DNA of 64,000 bases, taken from contig NC_081831.1 in the NCBI RefSeq assembly GCF_030867095.1, positions 42,593,319-42,657,318 on the forward strand, written 5' to 3'. Source of the stretch: Alligator mississippiensis. Lineage: Eukaryota; Chordata; Crocodylia; Alligatoridae. The notes beneath the pieces are model-generated. The model was given only the letters and a program-made list of their open reading frames with translations, had not been told where the DNA came from and ran no database searches. Shown here piece by piece: positions 44,399-56,184 of this stretch. A program made the translations under genes and the position numbers. Position 1 is the stretch's first letter, and each line of letters starts with the position of its first letter.

Positions 44399-46870
44399 CA
44401 ATTCTGCTTGCACCAAAGTCACTGATTTCCATTGGGAAACAATTAGGAGACAGGGTAGATTTGCATCTAGACTAACTAAAGTAGAGATATATAGAGTTTG
44501 CATGGGCTAGAGCTCATTTCATCAGACGCTATGTAAGGATGTGCAGGGAGTGGTGTAAAAGAAGTATATAAAAAAAAAATATAAAAAAATTACGTACAGC
44601 ATATGCAAAAATAAGGCAACAAAATAAGGCTCTGGATATTCTCACTCGTATTCCAGTGTGTAATGTCCTATAAGAGCCTTTCATGAACAGGATAAACATT
44701 GCCAACAGATGCATTTGTCATGGCAGCATCTTGATATAGCTTTCCTTGTAAGAACTATAAAGATAAAAAGTTAGCAAGGACATTTACCTTAATCCTGTGG
44801 TGAAAGAGGGCTTGGGTGCTATGGCAGCACCAACTAGGAGAAAGAAGGGAAAACAGGGATGGCTGGGGGTGGAGCAAAGGGTTTCATACTCTTGTTCTAG
44901 ATGGCTAAGTCCAAAAAACCTGCATGAGTGACCTCTCACAGGTCTTTCCTTTGAAGGGTTCTGTGACTTGCAGGGCTGTGGCTCCTACCCTGGGGATAAG
45001 GAGCTACAGTTTACTCGAGGAACTATGGCATTAATATTGTAATTGTACAGGACTATCTGCAGTGGACAGACATTCCTAGTCACCATTTTTTTTTATTGTT
45101 CAGGTGATGTGCACACTAAAAGAATTCAGTGAGTACAGACAGTATCTGACCACCCTCAAAATAGAGTCTGAAAAAAAGTTATATCAGAGAACAAGTAAGT
45201 AATTACATTGTTTTGTACCAAAGACATGCCTAAAATAGCAGCCAGCTAAACAAATTGTAATTACTACAGAGCTTCCCTTTGAGGCTTACCCACAAGCTAA
45301 TCTTGAATTACAAATTTGCTGGGGAGTTTACCAAGGAACTGAGAATGAGCTCCCTTGTGCCTACAGGATTGTATGGTTTATGGAGATAACGCCTGAATGT
45401 GGCAAGCCAGGTCACTGTTACCACCATAAAAAGGGAGGGTTCTTGGAAGCTTGGTGACAGACAACAGTCTTGCAGTTGATTGGACATTGGAAAGAAAAAT
45501 GCAAGTCCCTACAATGAAGTGCAGAAGGCTGTGGACTAGACTAGACAGTGTCAGAACTGTGGGAGGTGTGGATTTACTGTCTCAGAGGGGTCCGCGGAAG
45601 CACAGAGCTTTCTAATGCATCTGAGGGTACATACTTTCACACTCCATGTGCCCAACTCACTGCACACCCAGAACTTAGCCCAGTGTATCAAGACAGTTTG
45701 TTATCCTATGTGTAACACCACCAATATAAACATGACAACAAAGAAAAGAGCAAGTCATTGTCAATCCACAGCCAGGAGAAATCTTATACATTCTGCACGG
45801 CCACCACGAAGCATGTCTTCCTGAACAAACCAGATGCTGCAACCAACAGAAATACATCCTACGTATTGACTGGACAAGACTGAAGAATGACCTAAGCGCC
45901 TCATCAGAAACCATAGCTACAACACCCTATAATGGCTTGATTGATTCAGAGCATACTTTCTTGAAAGGCAAACTTTTCAATGTCATTAGTGACAATATTG
46001 AATGGGTGTGAATATTTGGCTGTCTAAGAACTATACTTCTAGACAGTAATAGCTAAAGGAGGCCTCCAAACAATTATAACTGCTGGACAAAAAAAACAAC
46101 CTTAAGGGCTTGTTTTCAAGCAATTTGATCTTTTAATAGTGTCAAGTATTTACTTGTAAGCACTCAGAAAACCCAAGCTGTGCTCCTGGATTCTGTGTTG
46201 TGTTCTGTTAGGGTAGGTTTCATTCTGAACAAGAGGCAAGATCCTGAACTTTATGTACATGCCCAAATTCAGCTTTAATTGTGGGGCTGCAATGGTACCT
46301 CTCTAAAGGCTGTCACTTTGTTTTATTGTGTTAGTCATTTTTGATCGTTGTAATTTAAACCACCTCCAACATGTTTTATTTTTAGCAGATGAATTTGTGC
46401 CAAGAGGATTATTTTTATCATTTTTTTTTTCAACGTGTATCTGACATAGGGGCGAAAATGGCATTTTCCATGCCTTGGAATGATTTCACCACCAGGTGCC
46501 TCTCGGGTTCACTCGGAAATCTATGGAATTTCTGTTGCAATGCTTCAACAAGACACCAGGTGCTAATCTTGCAACTTTTTACTGGTGATTTAGTTCAAGG
46601 TTTAGATTAATGAAAAATACAACTCTTTTGGATTCCAAAAAAAATTATTCCTTGCGTTTGCATACACTTCACTGCTGGCTGCCCTTGCTGTGAATTTTGG
46701 GGCTCTCCCCTTCCCCACCTCCGTCAGGCAGGCAAAGCCCACGTTTTCCCTCCTGCTGCTTCTTAGAGCCAGCAAGCCTCTTCCATTCCAGTGCCTCAAC
46801 TTTTATCCTGCTCCTGCCTTGCATGGTTTGCCTTGCTGCCCCCCACCCCAAGTCTCTTCTATGGAAGGAA
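44399..46870. other. Spacer, no gene or repeat recognised
   Basis: This AT-rich sequence has only short frames and no splice-bounded conserved segment that I could identify. Confidence 0.5.
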
Positions 46871-46879
46871 GGAAGGACG

Positions 46880-49870
46880 GACTTGACTTTTGACTTTTAA
46901 CTACGTTATTCAGGGGTTCAGGGATACGAAAAGGTTGGCCGCTTACAAAGCAAAAAACAAACAAATTACCATCAAGCCAAGAGCAACAGGTCATTACATT
47001 CATAACATCATACCGTGACAGACACCTGCGCTACATTCCACGTCATGTCTTACATGCTAGTTATGCGGTTGGCGTGCTGGCCACACAGTCATAACTATAT
47101 ATAAACAATTCCTACCCTGCTCTATCCAGTCATACACGTGACAACACATTCAACCTCCCAGACAAAAAGAAAGCAAAAAAGCAGCCTGATGAGGGCCCAG
47201 GGCGCGGCACGAGCTGCAAGTCATAGGCTGACACCAAGCCAGCCCAGTCACCCAGACCAGTCATGACATCAGAGCACGTATTTGAGACAGCCGTCCTCCA
47301 CATGGCACAGCGCTCCCTCAAGGGCCCAGCATATCTCAAAGGCGGGCACCTCCCACCGGAGCACAGCATACTCAAACTCCAGTGAGAGGCCTGCCTGCAC
47401 CAGGAGGATGAAAAACCTCAGGGCATCATGTGAGCCGATCCTGGCAAGCTGGTTTCGGTGGCTCTTGAGGACGGTCATCTTGGCCTGACCCAGTAAAAAG
47501 TTGGCTGGGCAGACGGGGCCCTTCTCAGCCGCCTGGTATGGGTAGGAGCACACGTAGGTGGTCTCTGAGGGGCTCCTGCCCAGCGCTCGCAGCAGCAGCT
47601 CGAGGGTGACAAAGAGTGGCTACAGGTGGGGTCAGTCGAGGAAGGCATGAAAGAGGGTCTCCTCAACACCCCCTGGGAAGAAGGGGCACCACACTTCAGG
47701 AGGGATGTGGACAACATGGAGAGGGTCCAGAGGAGGGCCACTCACAGACGCTACGAGAAGAGGCTAAGGGACCTGAACCTGTTCAGCCTCCACAAGAGAA
47801 GGCTGAGAGGGGACCTAGCGGCCATTTACAAACTAGTCAGAGGGGACCAGCAGGCATTGGGGGAGTCCCTGTTCCCCCAAGCACTCCCAGGAGTGACAAG
47901 AAATAACTATCACAAGCTGGCAGAGGGTAGATTTAGACTAGATATCAGGAGGTGCTACTTCACTGTCAGGGCAGGTAGGATCTGAAACCAACTTCCAAGA
48001 GAAGTGGTGCTGGCTCCTACCCTGGGGTGCAGGGCTCGCCAGATGTCAATGAGGCCTGCAGTCTCCAAGACAGACTGAGGCTTATGGGCTGAAGGCAGGT
48101 GAGGCTCAGGTCTTGTACAGTTGAACAGGGTGTCAGTGGTACAATTAAAGTCCCCACCTATGAGGAGCAGGTCATCATCCTCACTAGTATCACGCAAGAG
48201 GGCAGCCGTGTCTCAGAGAAAGTGACCCTCTCCTGGCCATCAGTAGGTGCGTAAACATTGACAAGTAGCAAATGGTGTTGTGCTAGGGTGACGCAGACAG
48301 TCAGCAGGTGGCCAGGGACAATCTCCCACGCCACTGCTGTATTATGCTATAGTTGTGATGATAGGAGACTCGCAACCCTGGCGCTAAGGTTGGTGCCATG
48401 ACTCAGTAACAAGTGGCCTCACTAGGCAGCATGCCAAGCCAACTGGTTGAGCCTGTCGGAATGTGTCTCCTCGAGGTGACAGCCAGCCACTTCTGGTGCA
48501 GGAGCTCCAGGATGGCCTCTTATTTCACTGGATCTTGTCAGCCGTTGATGTTAAAAGTGCCAATGGTTGTGGCTGCCATGGGTGTGGGTATGGGAAAGGA
48601 ATAGTGAGGTATGGTGTAGGTAGAAGAGTGAGCCCCTGAGAGCAGAGCAAAAAGACAGGTTGGAAAAGACCTATCATGTCCTACTGTACTCCAGGGACCC
48701 TGCCAGGCCCCACTCGTCTCTCACTCACTGTGCGAGCTTCTCCAGACAGTAAACCATCTGCCAAGTGCCTAGATCTTGTTGCATAAGTTTGGCCGCAGAT
48801 CTGGCATCCTTGATAAAAACTTTAGGATCTGTGCACCATTGGGTGATGCGCCCCGCTACGTTCTTCTGTCCTTTAGTCTGTTTCAAAAAGGTCAGGAGCC
48901 CCCCATAGTCGGGCCTGACCCAAGGGAGGTCTGCCAACATGGGCTGCACATTTCTGGCAGATGCACGGTGAGGCTGCACCCTAGTTGGGAGCTCACCCAC
49001 AAATGCAGCATCGACACCCTCAATATCTAAATCCATCAGCCTCCTGTGATCGTCCAGGTCAAGGACTGGCTCTTAAAGAGAAATTCCCACCTTCTTGCGG
49101 GGAGAGAGGTCATCTTGCTCTCGAGGTAGCTTGCGACACTCAGGAAGCTGGATCTCCATCTCACTAGCCACCTCATCTAATTCAGTAGCCTGGGACCAAG
49201 AGGTCAGCAGACTCCTCTGCCACCCCCTGGGTCAGATCTCCAGAAGAGAGGCACTGTGCATAGCTTTTACTGCCACCCACCTCTGAAAACTGGGAGACAG
49301 GCGAGGGGTTGGTGACCCTTGCCTTTGTCTCCCCCACCTGCAACCTGCCCCCATCCCCAGTCAACAGGGTCATGACATGACAGCCAGAGCAGGGCCAGGC
49401 TCTCCAGCAGGGCCTCCCCCAGCACCAGCTGAAGAAGATCTCAGCAGGGATGAGGTGCTCTGAGTGGTCCCTTTCACTTACTTCTCTTTGTTCTTCTTCA
49501 TGGCAGGTGGCCCACCCTTCATAGAGGATGGGCCAGACTGCTTCTGGCCTGCCTCCCCAGGGCCATCCATGCCTCCTCAGACAAGGCTGCGGTGGAGGGC
49601 AGCTGGGAGGAGGCCTGAGCCCCATCATCCGACAGGGCCTTGGTGCCACAATCACCGACTACCCCAGCTGCCTAAATCGGGGCAGTCAGGGGGCAAGTGG
49701 AGGCATCAGCCTCTCCACCTGGTGTGTGTTTAAAGGGAGCAGTTTTCTTGGGAACTGCCTCCCAAGAAAAATAAAACATATAAGGCATAGCAGACGAGTA
49801 GGAGCAGCAACTAAACCACGTAGGTGGTGCCAAATCCGGATCTCAACTTGACATTGCTGGGGGCAAGGCA
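46880..49870 (-). mobile_element. Probable Tx1-clade (L1-related) LINE, internally deleted
   Basis: Read on the minus strand the order is as follows. A Pro/Gly-rich ORF1-like region lies at about 49655-48725. An endonuclease segment, DLLLIGGDFNCTTDTLFNCT then LIDIWRALHP, lies at about 48197-48000, the GDFNCT motif of L1/Tx1-type endonucleases. A C-terminal ORF2 segment lies at about 47560-47270 (CPANFLLGQAKMTVLKSHRN, then LEFEYAVLRWEVPAFEICW). The reverse transcriptase is missing; a CR1 scrap occupies that place. The 3' end runs into an AAGG-type simple repeat near 46860-46880. Clade assignment is by recall and uncertain. Confidence 0.5.
47683..48018 (+). mobile_element. CR1 LINE fragment inside the Tx1-like LINE
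   Basis: It reads [20 protein letters not shown], then [20 protein letters not shown] and GVTRNNYHKLAEGRFRLDIR, which are C-terminal CR1 ORF2 blocks. It is truncated at both ends without a CR1 tail, so it arrived by rearrangement or was trimmed afterwards. Confidence 0.85.
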
Positions 49871-50008
49871 CCAGTCAAGAAGGGGCCAAAGCCCGACAAC
49901 ACCTACCAGTGACACCCTAAATTGAAATTTTGGATGAAATCGTTTATGGTGACAGGTATGGATATCAATAAAAATGCCATGAAAAAGGGAATCTGAGTAC
50001 TAGGTTTG

Positions 50009-50817
50009 TGTGGCAGCAAGAAGCCCCCACAGGCACTGAGGATGCTGGGGACAGGCCTGGGCTTTCCCAGCGGAAGTAAGCAAGCCTCCTGTACCCCGGC
50101 AAACTTACCGCCGGGATGAGCAGAAGCAGAGCAGGAGCCGTGTGAGCCTGCATTACGCCGGCTATTCAAGCAGCTGCTCCCAGGTGGGGTGGTGACTGGC
50201 TGATTGCAGCAGCTGATGCCGCTGCTGCAGGAAATTTAAACACCCCGCCAGAAGCTGGTGGGGAGGGAGAGGGAGAGAGCTAGCTAGGAGCACACCGGGC
50301 AGGCGGAGGCTCTGGAGGATGGTAGTAGCAGCCCTGCAAACACTGCTCCCATATCAAAGGCAGGGGTAGCAGTGTCCCCCAGCATTAGGCTGGGGACGTA
50401 CAATCCCCAGCCCTTTCAATTCCTAAGTTCGTAGAAATGTCCCTCTCCCTCGGACTGGGGAGGATGCCAAACACTGGGCGCTCAGCCCTTTGGGATCAGG
50501 GACTGAGGCTCCAGATGCATTAACATCTAGGCAACCGGCCGGTTTACCAAAGCTGATGCCAGACCCCCATAGTAAAGGGACTTACAGAGATTGACGGAAC
50601 AATGAGTGGAACACCCGAGTGGTTGGTGAGTGGATGGGAAGGTGGAGCCCTGAGGAACACCATGGCACTTCTGTGAGTACCCTGTCTTTGGGCCGATAGG
50701 GGAAGAACACCACTGAACCCGCTCCTTCTCTTCAGGTAAGAAGTCATGGCAGGTAAGTTGGGGGACCCCAACCAAGGGGACGGTGCTGTACTCACAGCAT
50801 CCGCTAGAGATGTCACA
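50009..50817 (+). mobile_element. Solo LTR, family B
   Basis: It starts TGTGGCAGCAAGAAG and ends GATGTCACA. It shares the start, the CATTACGCCGGCT block, the GGAAATTTAAACACC promoter-like block and the GGCAGGTAAGTTGGGG 3' block with 60577-61483. The flanks GTTTG and GATTG may be a 5-bp duplication with one change, but the right flank lies in a GATT-rich tract, so this is weak. It is a fossil solo LTR. Confidence 0.6.
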
Positions 50818-52030
50818 GATTGTGATTCATTACTTGATTGTTTATTAGATTTATTATTTGCTCAAGTATTTGATTTTTATTGATTTTAATTTATTTCTGA
50901 TTATTAGATTATTTGATTGATTTTGTAATTGAAAATGTATTTGATTTTTGATTGATTTTTCAATAATTTGATTGATTACCTGATTGATTGTTTGATTGAT
51001 TGATGGCTTACTCGATAATTTTATCCACCATGCAGCAGCAGTGAACAGGGAGGGAAGAAAGACCCTTCATGTTCTTGGAAAAACTGCACTGTAGCAAAAA
51101 TTATTTTTAAAGGCACACATGCTGCAGTGTACAGATTTACCAGGTTGGAGAAAAGCACTTTTCTCTGAGGAAAGCACTTCTTGCAGTGCAGGAAATTCAG
51201 AAAAAATGACTGCTCACTCCAAAGCTTCTTCCCCCCTCTGGAAGTGTGCATACCAAGTATGGCTTTTTAGGTGAAATCCATGATTATTGATTAATTAGAT
51301 TGATTATTTGCTTACTTGATTTTTGATTTTAAATTATTTTTTATTTCTGATTATTAGATTAATTATTAGCTTGATTGTTAGATTATTTGATTTTGTAATT
51401 GAATATTTGACTTCTTTTTGGATTGATTTTTTTGATAATTTCATTGCTTGTTTGATTGCTTGTTTTACTTATTATTTGATTGCCTATTTGAGGGAGTGAG
51501 GGAGGTCCTTTACCCAAGGCCTCCACTGGGAGCACTGCAGTCCAGGCTATAATGACAGGCTGAACGTTGCAGTACCATCTGGATCTGCATTCAAAGTGAG
51601 CAAATCTTCCAGTGTTGAGGTCTTGTTCATTGGATGGGACGCTGCCAGTAACCATGAAGGAGGTGCTTCACACACCACCCAGGGTGCTAAGAGCCAAGCC
51701 CTCAGTCCTGGGGCAAGAGAGAGGGAGGGAAGAAGGACCTTGAGGGCCTTTGACCAAGTCCCACTGACAGTGGTAAGAGCAGCCAGATTTACCTGGTTTC
51801 AGACCTGAGGAAAGACTTCCTTGCAGTAAAGGAAATTCAGAGAAAATGACTACTAGCTCCAATGCTCCTTCCCCCTGTGGAAGTGTGCAGACCAAGAATT
51901 GCTTTTTAGCTGAAACCCATGGTACACTAGTAGAACTTACCTAAGTCAACTGGAAGGTGCAAGAAAATTACTTAAGCCTGCTGCCTTTAGTTGGGGTACA
52001 TACTAGTGGAAGAGCTGAGTGCTAAGAGGC
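50818..52030. repeat. (TGATT)n-like low-complexity sequence with two copies of a longer unit
   Basis: TGATT/TTGAT-rich stretches (50818-51000, 51270-51490) alternate with copies of a unit of roughly 230 bp at about 51030-51260 and 51715-51920. Both contain GAGGGAGGGAAGAA...GGAAATTCAGA and end GGAAGTGTGCA..CCAAG. A partial third copy resumes at 56184, after the LTR element, so the LTR element inserted into this array. Confidence 0.7.
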
Positions 52031-52035
52031 AGCAG

Positions 52036-53047
52036 TGTCACAGGCGGGGTCCTATAGGAGGGCCGTGATCTCCTTAAGGCCTCTTCCCATGCCAAGTTGG
52101 CCTAAGAGCATCCTTGGTTTGTCGCCCACCACGTCTTTGATGTTAAAATATGTTAGGGAGGCTGCCCTCTTGGTCACTTCTGGTTGTAGTCTCTGCCTGT
52201 GGACTCCTGGGCCCCTCGTGGGTCCTGCTCTACAAATGGGTGCTTCCGGGGCACCCTAGCCTTAGGGGCTATGCGTGGCTCCTACCACCTCTTATACCAC
52301 ACCCCAAGCCTCGCGGCTGTACTGGACGTTATTCTGTCCCTCTCTCTGGTGTTCTTCTCTGGAACGCTGCCCTCTCGCAGGGCCTTCTCTGGAACACCGC
52401 CCTCCTCTGGGGCTCTTCTATAGTGCCGCCCTGTCTCTAGGGCCTTCTCTGCAGTACTACCCCCTTCTCTGGGGCTCACCACACCCGCACCGGGGCTTCT
52501 CCGCAATGCCCACTTCTCTGGGGCCTGTCAACTGCTCCTCTCTAGGGCTGGGGTCTATGCACCCCAAATACTGCGCCCTTGCTGGCGCTAGGGTTCCCAC
52601 ACTACTGTGGGTCCCCTATGAGGATGCTGCGCCCTTACTGGCGCTGGGGCCCCCACACCACGGTGGGTCCCCCATGAGGCCTCCTCCAACCCCTAATAGC
52701 CTCACCCAAACCACCAGTGATAAACAGCAACACAAATGCAAGCCCTTAGACTATAACTCAAACTGAAGTCGCCCGGCCATAACAACATTCAATCCTACCG
52801 GTGACTCTTTAGCTCTCAGCAATGTTAGGTGCTGCTCCTGTATCAGGCTTCCTCTCTCCCATAGCAAAGAGCTCCTTCCTCCTCAGCAGCTGGCAGGGAA
52901 CTGCCAGCCTGGCCTTAGCCCCTGTGCTTTATAAGGGCCAGGCCCTGCCCCTTCCGGTCAGCTGACCTTCCCTGGTTGCCCCAGCAACCCGCAGCTGGGC
53001 TCCTTATTCTCCTCCTTAGGAGCAGGGCACCTAAGTGCTCTGCGACA
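52036..53047 (-). repeat. 3' LTR of the pol-less element
   Basis: It is 1012 bp, nearly identical to 55170-56179, with a TTATAAAG box near 52935. Internal short repeats (GCGCCAG...AAGGGCGCAG type) are shared with the LTR at 30130. Confidence 0.85.
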
Positions 53048-53399
53048 CACCTGCCGCCTCAAGACCCAGACTCACCGAGGTGGGTCTTCATACTTGTCCA
53101 TAGCGCATCCTTGATCTTGTTCCGCTTATGATCTGGCTTTCTTCGTCTTGGTCCTTTTAAAGTTCTTGTTCTGGCTCACCAACACTTTAGATGCGTAGAG
53201 GCGGAGGTTTTAAGGTGCCTCCTGCTCGCCTTTTCCCTAAGGCGCACCACGTGGGATTTCTTGGGAGTTGCCCCACCACGGGCAGTACCTCCACATTAGC
53301 CAACCTTGGAAGGCTGAACTCTCAGTTGGTTGAGTCTCTTGTCTTCTAGGGTCCACTATCTCTTCTTATAGTGCTCTGCTGCAGGGATGGTGCTTGCCT

Positions 53400-53640
53400 C
53401 TCCTAATACCCTCTCTGGAGATCCTGAAGCCTTCCCCAGATCTCCCATTGTCTTCTCAATGCTCTCTGGGCATCTTTTTCCTCCCAAAACTCAATCTTTC
53501 CTCGACCAGTGGATTTTCCTTTAGGTCATTTATAAATTTTTACATAAGCAACACCTCCGACTTTTGCTTCAACAAGCTTTCTTAAAGTCCACCACTTGAC
53601 GTCTCCTGGGATATTCTGCACATAAATCTGGGGTCTCCTC
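53400..53640 (-). other. RRM-like coding segment of the LTR element
   Basis: Minus-strand translation contains IYVQNIPGDVKWWTLRKLVE and VGGVAYVKIYK, then GKSTGRGKIEFWEEKDAQRA. These resemble the RNP2 strand, the DVKW..LK..V....G.V.YV signature and the RNP1 strand of the hnRNP M/MYEF2 type of RRM. The segment lies downstream of the coiled-coil ORF in the same element. It is part of the fossil's broken coding region. The RRM call is from motif reading only. Confidence 0.6.
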
Positions 53641-53743
53641 CCCAGCCTGTCCCTCACTTTAGGTGATCGTTCTCTTCCTTGTGTCTCTAGCTCCTTGACC
53701 TGGCTTTCTCTTCTGGGTCCCACTGACCCCTTTTCCTTGGGGC

Positions 53744-54943
53744 TCATCTCTGGCTTATGTCGCCTGACGCCTTGTCTCTCCTGTGTGCAGTCTTGGCAAA
53801 TCTGATTATTGGTCTCAAGGACCTTTTCGCTGCCTCGAGTTCCTGGTGCTGCTTTAGGCATTCTGACTTAGCCGTGGTCACACACTCTGCTAGTTTGGCT
53901 CCCAGCGCCTCCAGCCTCTCTCGCATTGCATCTGCAACCTTCTCTGCTTGGGCCTTCTGTCCTGCGTCTGTCTGAGTTGCTATGCTTGTTGTCTCTGGCA
54001 CCTCTGACTCCCCAGGATCTTGGCCTTTTGTGGCTGTCTGCCCATTTGCTGCCTGAAGCATTTTATTTTCTGCCTCCAAGGCCTGGACCTGCTGACTTAA
54101 GGCTTGCACTTGAAGTAGTGCCTGCTCCCTCTCGTTGTTAGTCACTGCTTCTTTAGCCGCACTATCCTCTAGGAGGGTTTTAAGGCTTTGTATCTGTTCT
54201 TCCAGATGGTCCTTTTCCGCCTCCACACTTTGTAATTGGGACTGTACCCTCTCATTCTCTTGTGTTCCGGCCTCTACCTCCTTCTCAAGGGACAGATTTC
54301 GATCATGCAGCATGTCGTACTCTGCCATGTATGCTTTTACCTTTTCCATCTCTCGTGCAATCATCTTCCCATTTTCTGTGGTCTGGGCATGGTTCTCAAG
54401 CAATTTGTCCCGCAACTCTTGAGCTAGTTGTTCTCCCTGTATACTCTTCTGCTGCCAGTCCTCCACCTCATCCTGTAATTGAGCTATGCGGTCCTCCTGG
54501 CTGTGGACTTCTTTCTGTAGGGCACTAATTAGGCCTCTTGACATGTCCAACTTTTGCCGCATCTCCTTCTGTTTGCTTGCCTGGATTGTGCTGGTTCCAG
54601 TAGACCTTGCTCTCCATGCTTCCATCTCCCTCTGCATCTTCTGCAGCTTCTCTTCCCTCTCCCAGCTCTTCTGGGCTGCATTTGCAATATGCTGTTCTAG
54701 CGCGCGAGTCCTCTCAGCTTCCGCTGCTAGCAAACACCTGGTTTCTTTGGAGCCTCCTTCCTTTTTCCCTGCCTGTATCCGCTGTTCTAACCCAGCGGCC
54801 TTTGCCTCCACTTGCTCTCTCTGGGATTGTGTTATCTCTAGCTCCCACTCCAGCTGGGTGGTTTTTTCCTCTAACTCATCCACCCGCAATAGCCAGGCAA
54901 AATTCTCCTGCCTGAGGCCCTCCATATCCTCTGCCTCTGCCAT
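53744..54943 (-). CDS. Coiled-coil protein of the LTR element (gag position)
   Basis: This is an open frame of 399 codons starting MAEAEDMEGL, the first ORF after the 5' LTR and in the usual gag position. It is almost entirely heptad-patterned and rich in Glu, Gln, Lys, Leu and Ala (for example LEEKTTQLEWELEITQSQRE, VQALSQQVQALEAENKMLQ), so a long alpha-helical coiled coil of about 350 residues is expected. Plus-strand frames over it are shadows. It has no retroviral capsid or zinc-knuckle signature. A shorter basic region and an RRM-like segment follow it downstream. The function is unknown; by analogy with LINE ORF1 proteins it may oligomerise and bind element RNA, which is inference. Confidence 0.7.
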   Translation of the reverse strand: MAEAEDMEGLRQENFAWLLRVDELEEKTTQLEWELEITQSQREQVEAKAAGLEQRIQAGKKEGGSKETRCLLAAEAERTRALEQHIANAAQKSWEREEKLQKMQREMEAWRARSTGTSTIQASKQKEMRQKLDMSRGLISALQKEVHSQEDRIAQLQDEVEDWQQKSIQGEQLAQELRDKLLENHAQTTENGKMIAREMEKVKAYMAEYDMLHDRNLSLEKEVEAGTQENERVQSQLQSVEAEKDHLEEQIQSLKTLLEDSAAKEAVTNNEREQALLQVQALSQQVQALEAENKMLQAANGQTATKGQDPGESEVPETTSIATQTDAGQKAQAEKVADAMRERLEALGAKLAECVTTAKSECLKQHQELEAAKRSLRPIIRFAKTAHRRDKASGDISQR

Positions 54944-55169
54944 AGCTAGACTTGTTTTAATCCCTTCCAGGTTGGGCCCTGCGGCTTCTCCTTGTACAGT
55001 CTCAGGGACGGTGCCTTCCTATTCCGTCCCCCTTTCAGGTCTGTGCTGCTGTTGCCTTCCTATACACCTCTCTCTGTTCTTGTATTAGCCCTAAAGTTTG
55101 TCTCCCCTTCTCAGGGGCATGGGTTCGTTCCCCGTGCACAGCCTTACGTTCCTGGCCAATACACCACTT

Positions 55170-56179
55170 TGTCACAGGCGGGGTCCTACAGGAGGGCCGT
55201 GATCTCCTTAAGGCCCCTTCCCATGCCAAGTTGGCCTAAGGGCATCCTTGGTTTGTCGCCCACCACGTCTTTGATGTTAAAATATGTTAGGGAGGCTGCC
55301 CTCTTGGTCACTTCTGGTTGTAGTCTCTGCCTGTGGACTCCTGGGCCCCTCGTGGGTCCTGCTCTACAAATGGGTGCTTCCGGGGCACCCTAGCCTTAGG
55401 GGCTATGCGTGGCTCCTACCACCCCTTATACCACACCCCAAGCCTCGCAGCTGTACTGGACGTTATTCTGTCCCTCTCTCTGGTGTTCTTCTCTGGAACG
55501 CTGCCCTCTCGCAGGGCCTTCTCTGGAACACCGCCCTCCTCTGGGGCTCTTCTATAGTGCTGCCCTGTCTCTAGGGCCTTCTCTGCAGTACTACCCCCTT
55601 CTCCGGGGCTCACCGCATTGCTACCCCCTTCTCCGGGGCTCACCACAACGCCCACTTCTCTGGGGCCTGTCAACCGCCCCTCTCTGGGGCTGGAGTCTAT
55701 GCACCCCAAATACCGCACCCTTGCTGGCGCTGGGGTTCCCACACTACTGTGGGTCCCCTATGAGGATGCTGCGCCCTTACTGGCGCTGGGGCCCCCACAC
55801 CATGGTGGGTCCCCCATGAGGCCTCCTCCAACCCCTAATACCCTCACCCAAACCACCGGTGATAAACAGCAACACAAATGCAAGCCCTTAGGCTATAACT
55901 CAAACTGAAGTCGCCTGGCCATAACAACATTCAATCCTACCGGTGACTCTTTAGCTCTCAGCAATGTTAGGTGCTGCTTCTGTATCAGGCTTCCCCTCTC
56001 TCCCATAGCAAAGAGCTCCTTCCTTCTCAGCAGCTGGCAGGGAACTGCCAGCCTGGTCTTAGCCCCTGTGCTTTATAAGGGCCAGGCCCTGCCCCTTCCG
56101 GTCAGCTGACCTTCCCTGGTTGCCCCAGCAGCCCACAGCTGGGCTCCTTATTCCCTGGGCACCTAAGTGCTCTGTGACA
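55170..56179 (-). repeat. 5' LTR of the pol-less element
   Basis: It is 1010 bp. It differs from its partner mainly by scattered substitutions, a rearranged short repeat around 55600-55660 and a small gap near 56150. Confidence 0.85.
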
Positions 56180-56184
56180 AGCAG

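Larger units (their letters stand above)
52036..56179 (-). mobile_element. Complete-length LTR element without pol, family A, exact AGCAG target duplication
   Basis: LTRs at 55170-56179 (5' in element sense) and 52036-53047 (3') flank a 2.1-kb internal region. Both begin TGTC(A/G)CAGAGC and end GCCTGTGACA. AGCAG occurs at 52031-52035 and 56180-56184. In a sampled 300 bp the LTRs differ at about 5 sites, plus a few small indels elsewhere, so the insertion is fairly recent for a slowly evolving genome. The internal region has a long coiled-coil ORF, then an RRM-like segment. No protease, reverse transcriptase or integrase was seen. It would depend on another element for movement. It is partly broken (about two or three breaks) and is treated as a fossil. 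Confidence 0.85.

Noticed and set aside
50009-50817. GTTTG/GATTG as firm proof of an LTR insertion
   Set aside because: The right flank lies in GATT-rich sequence where such a match arises by chance. The LTR call is kept on similarity to 60577-61483 only.
53757-55088. Plus-strand frames of up to 200 codons over the coiled-coil gene
   Set aside because: They are Ser/Cys/Leu-rich shadows of the heptad-rich minus-strand ORF.
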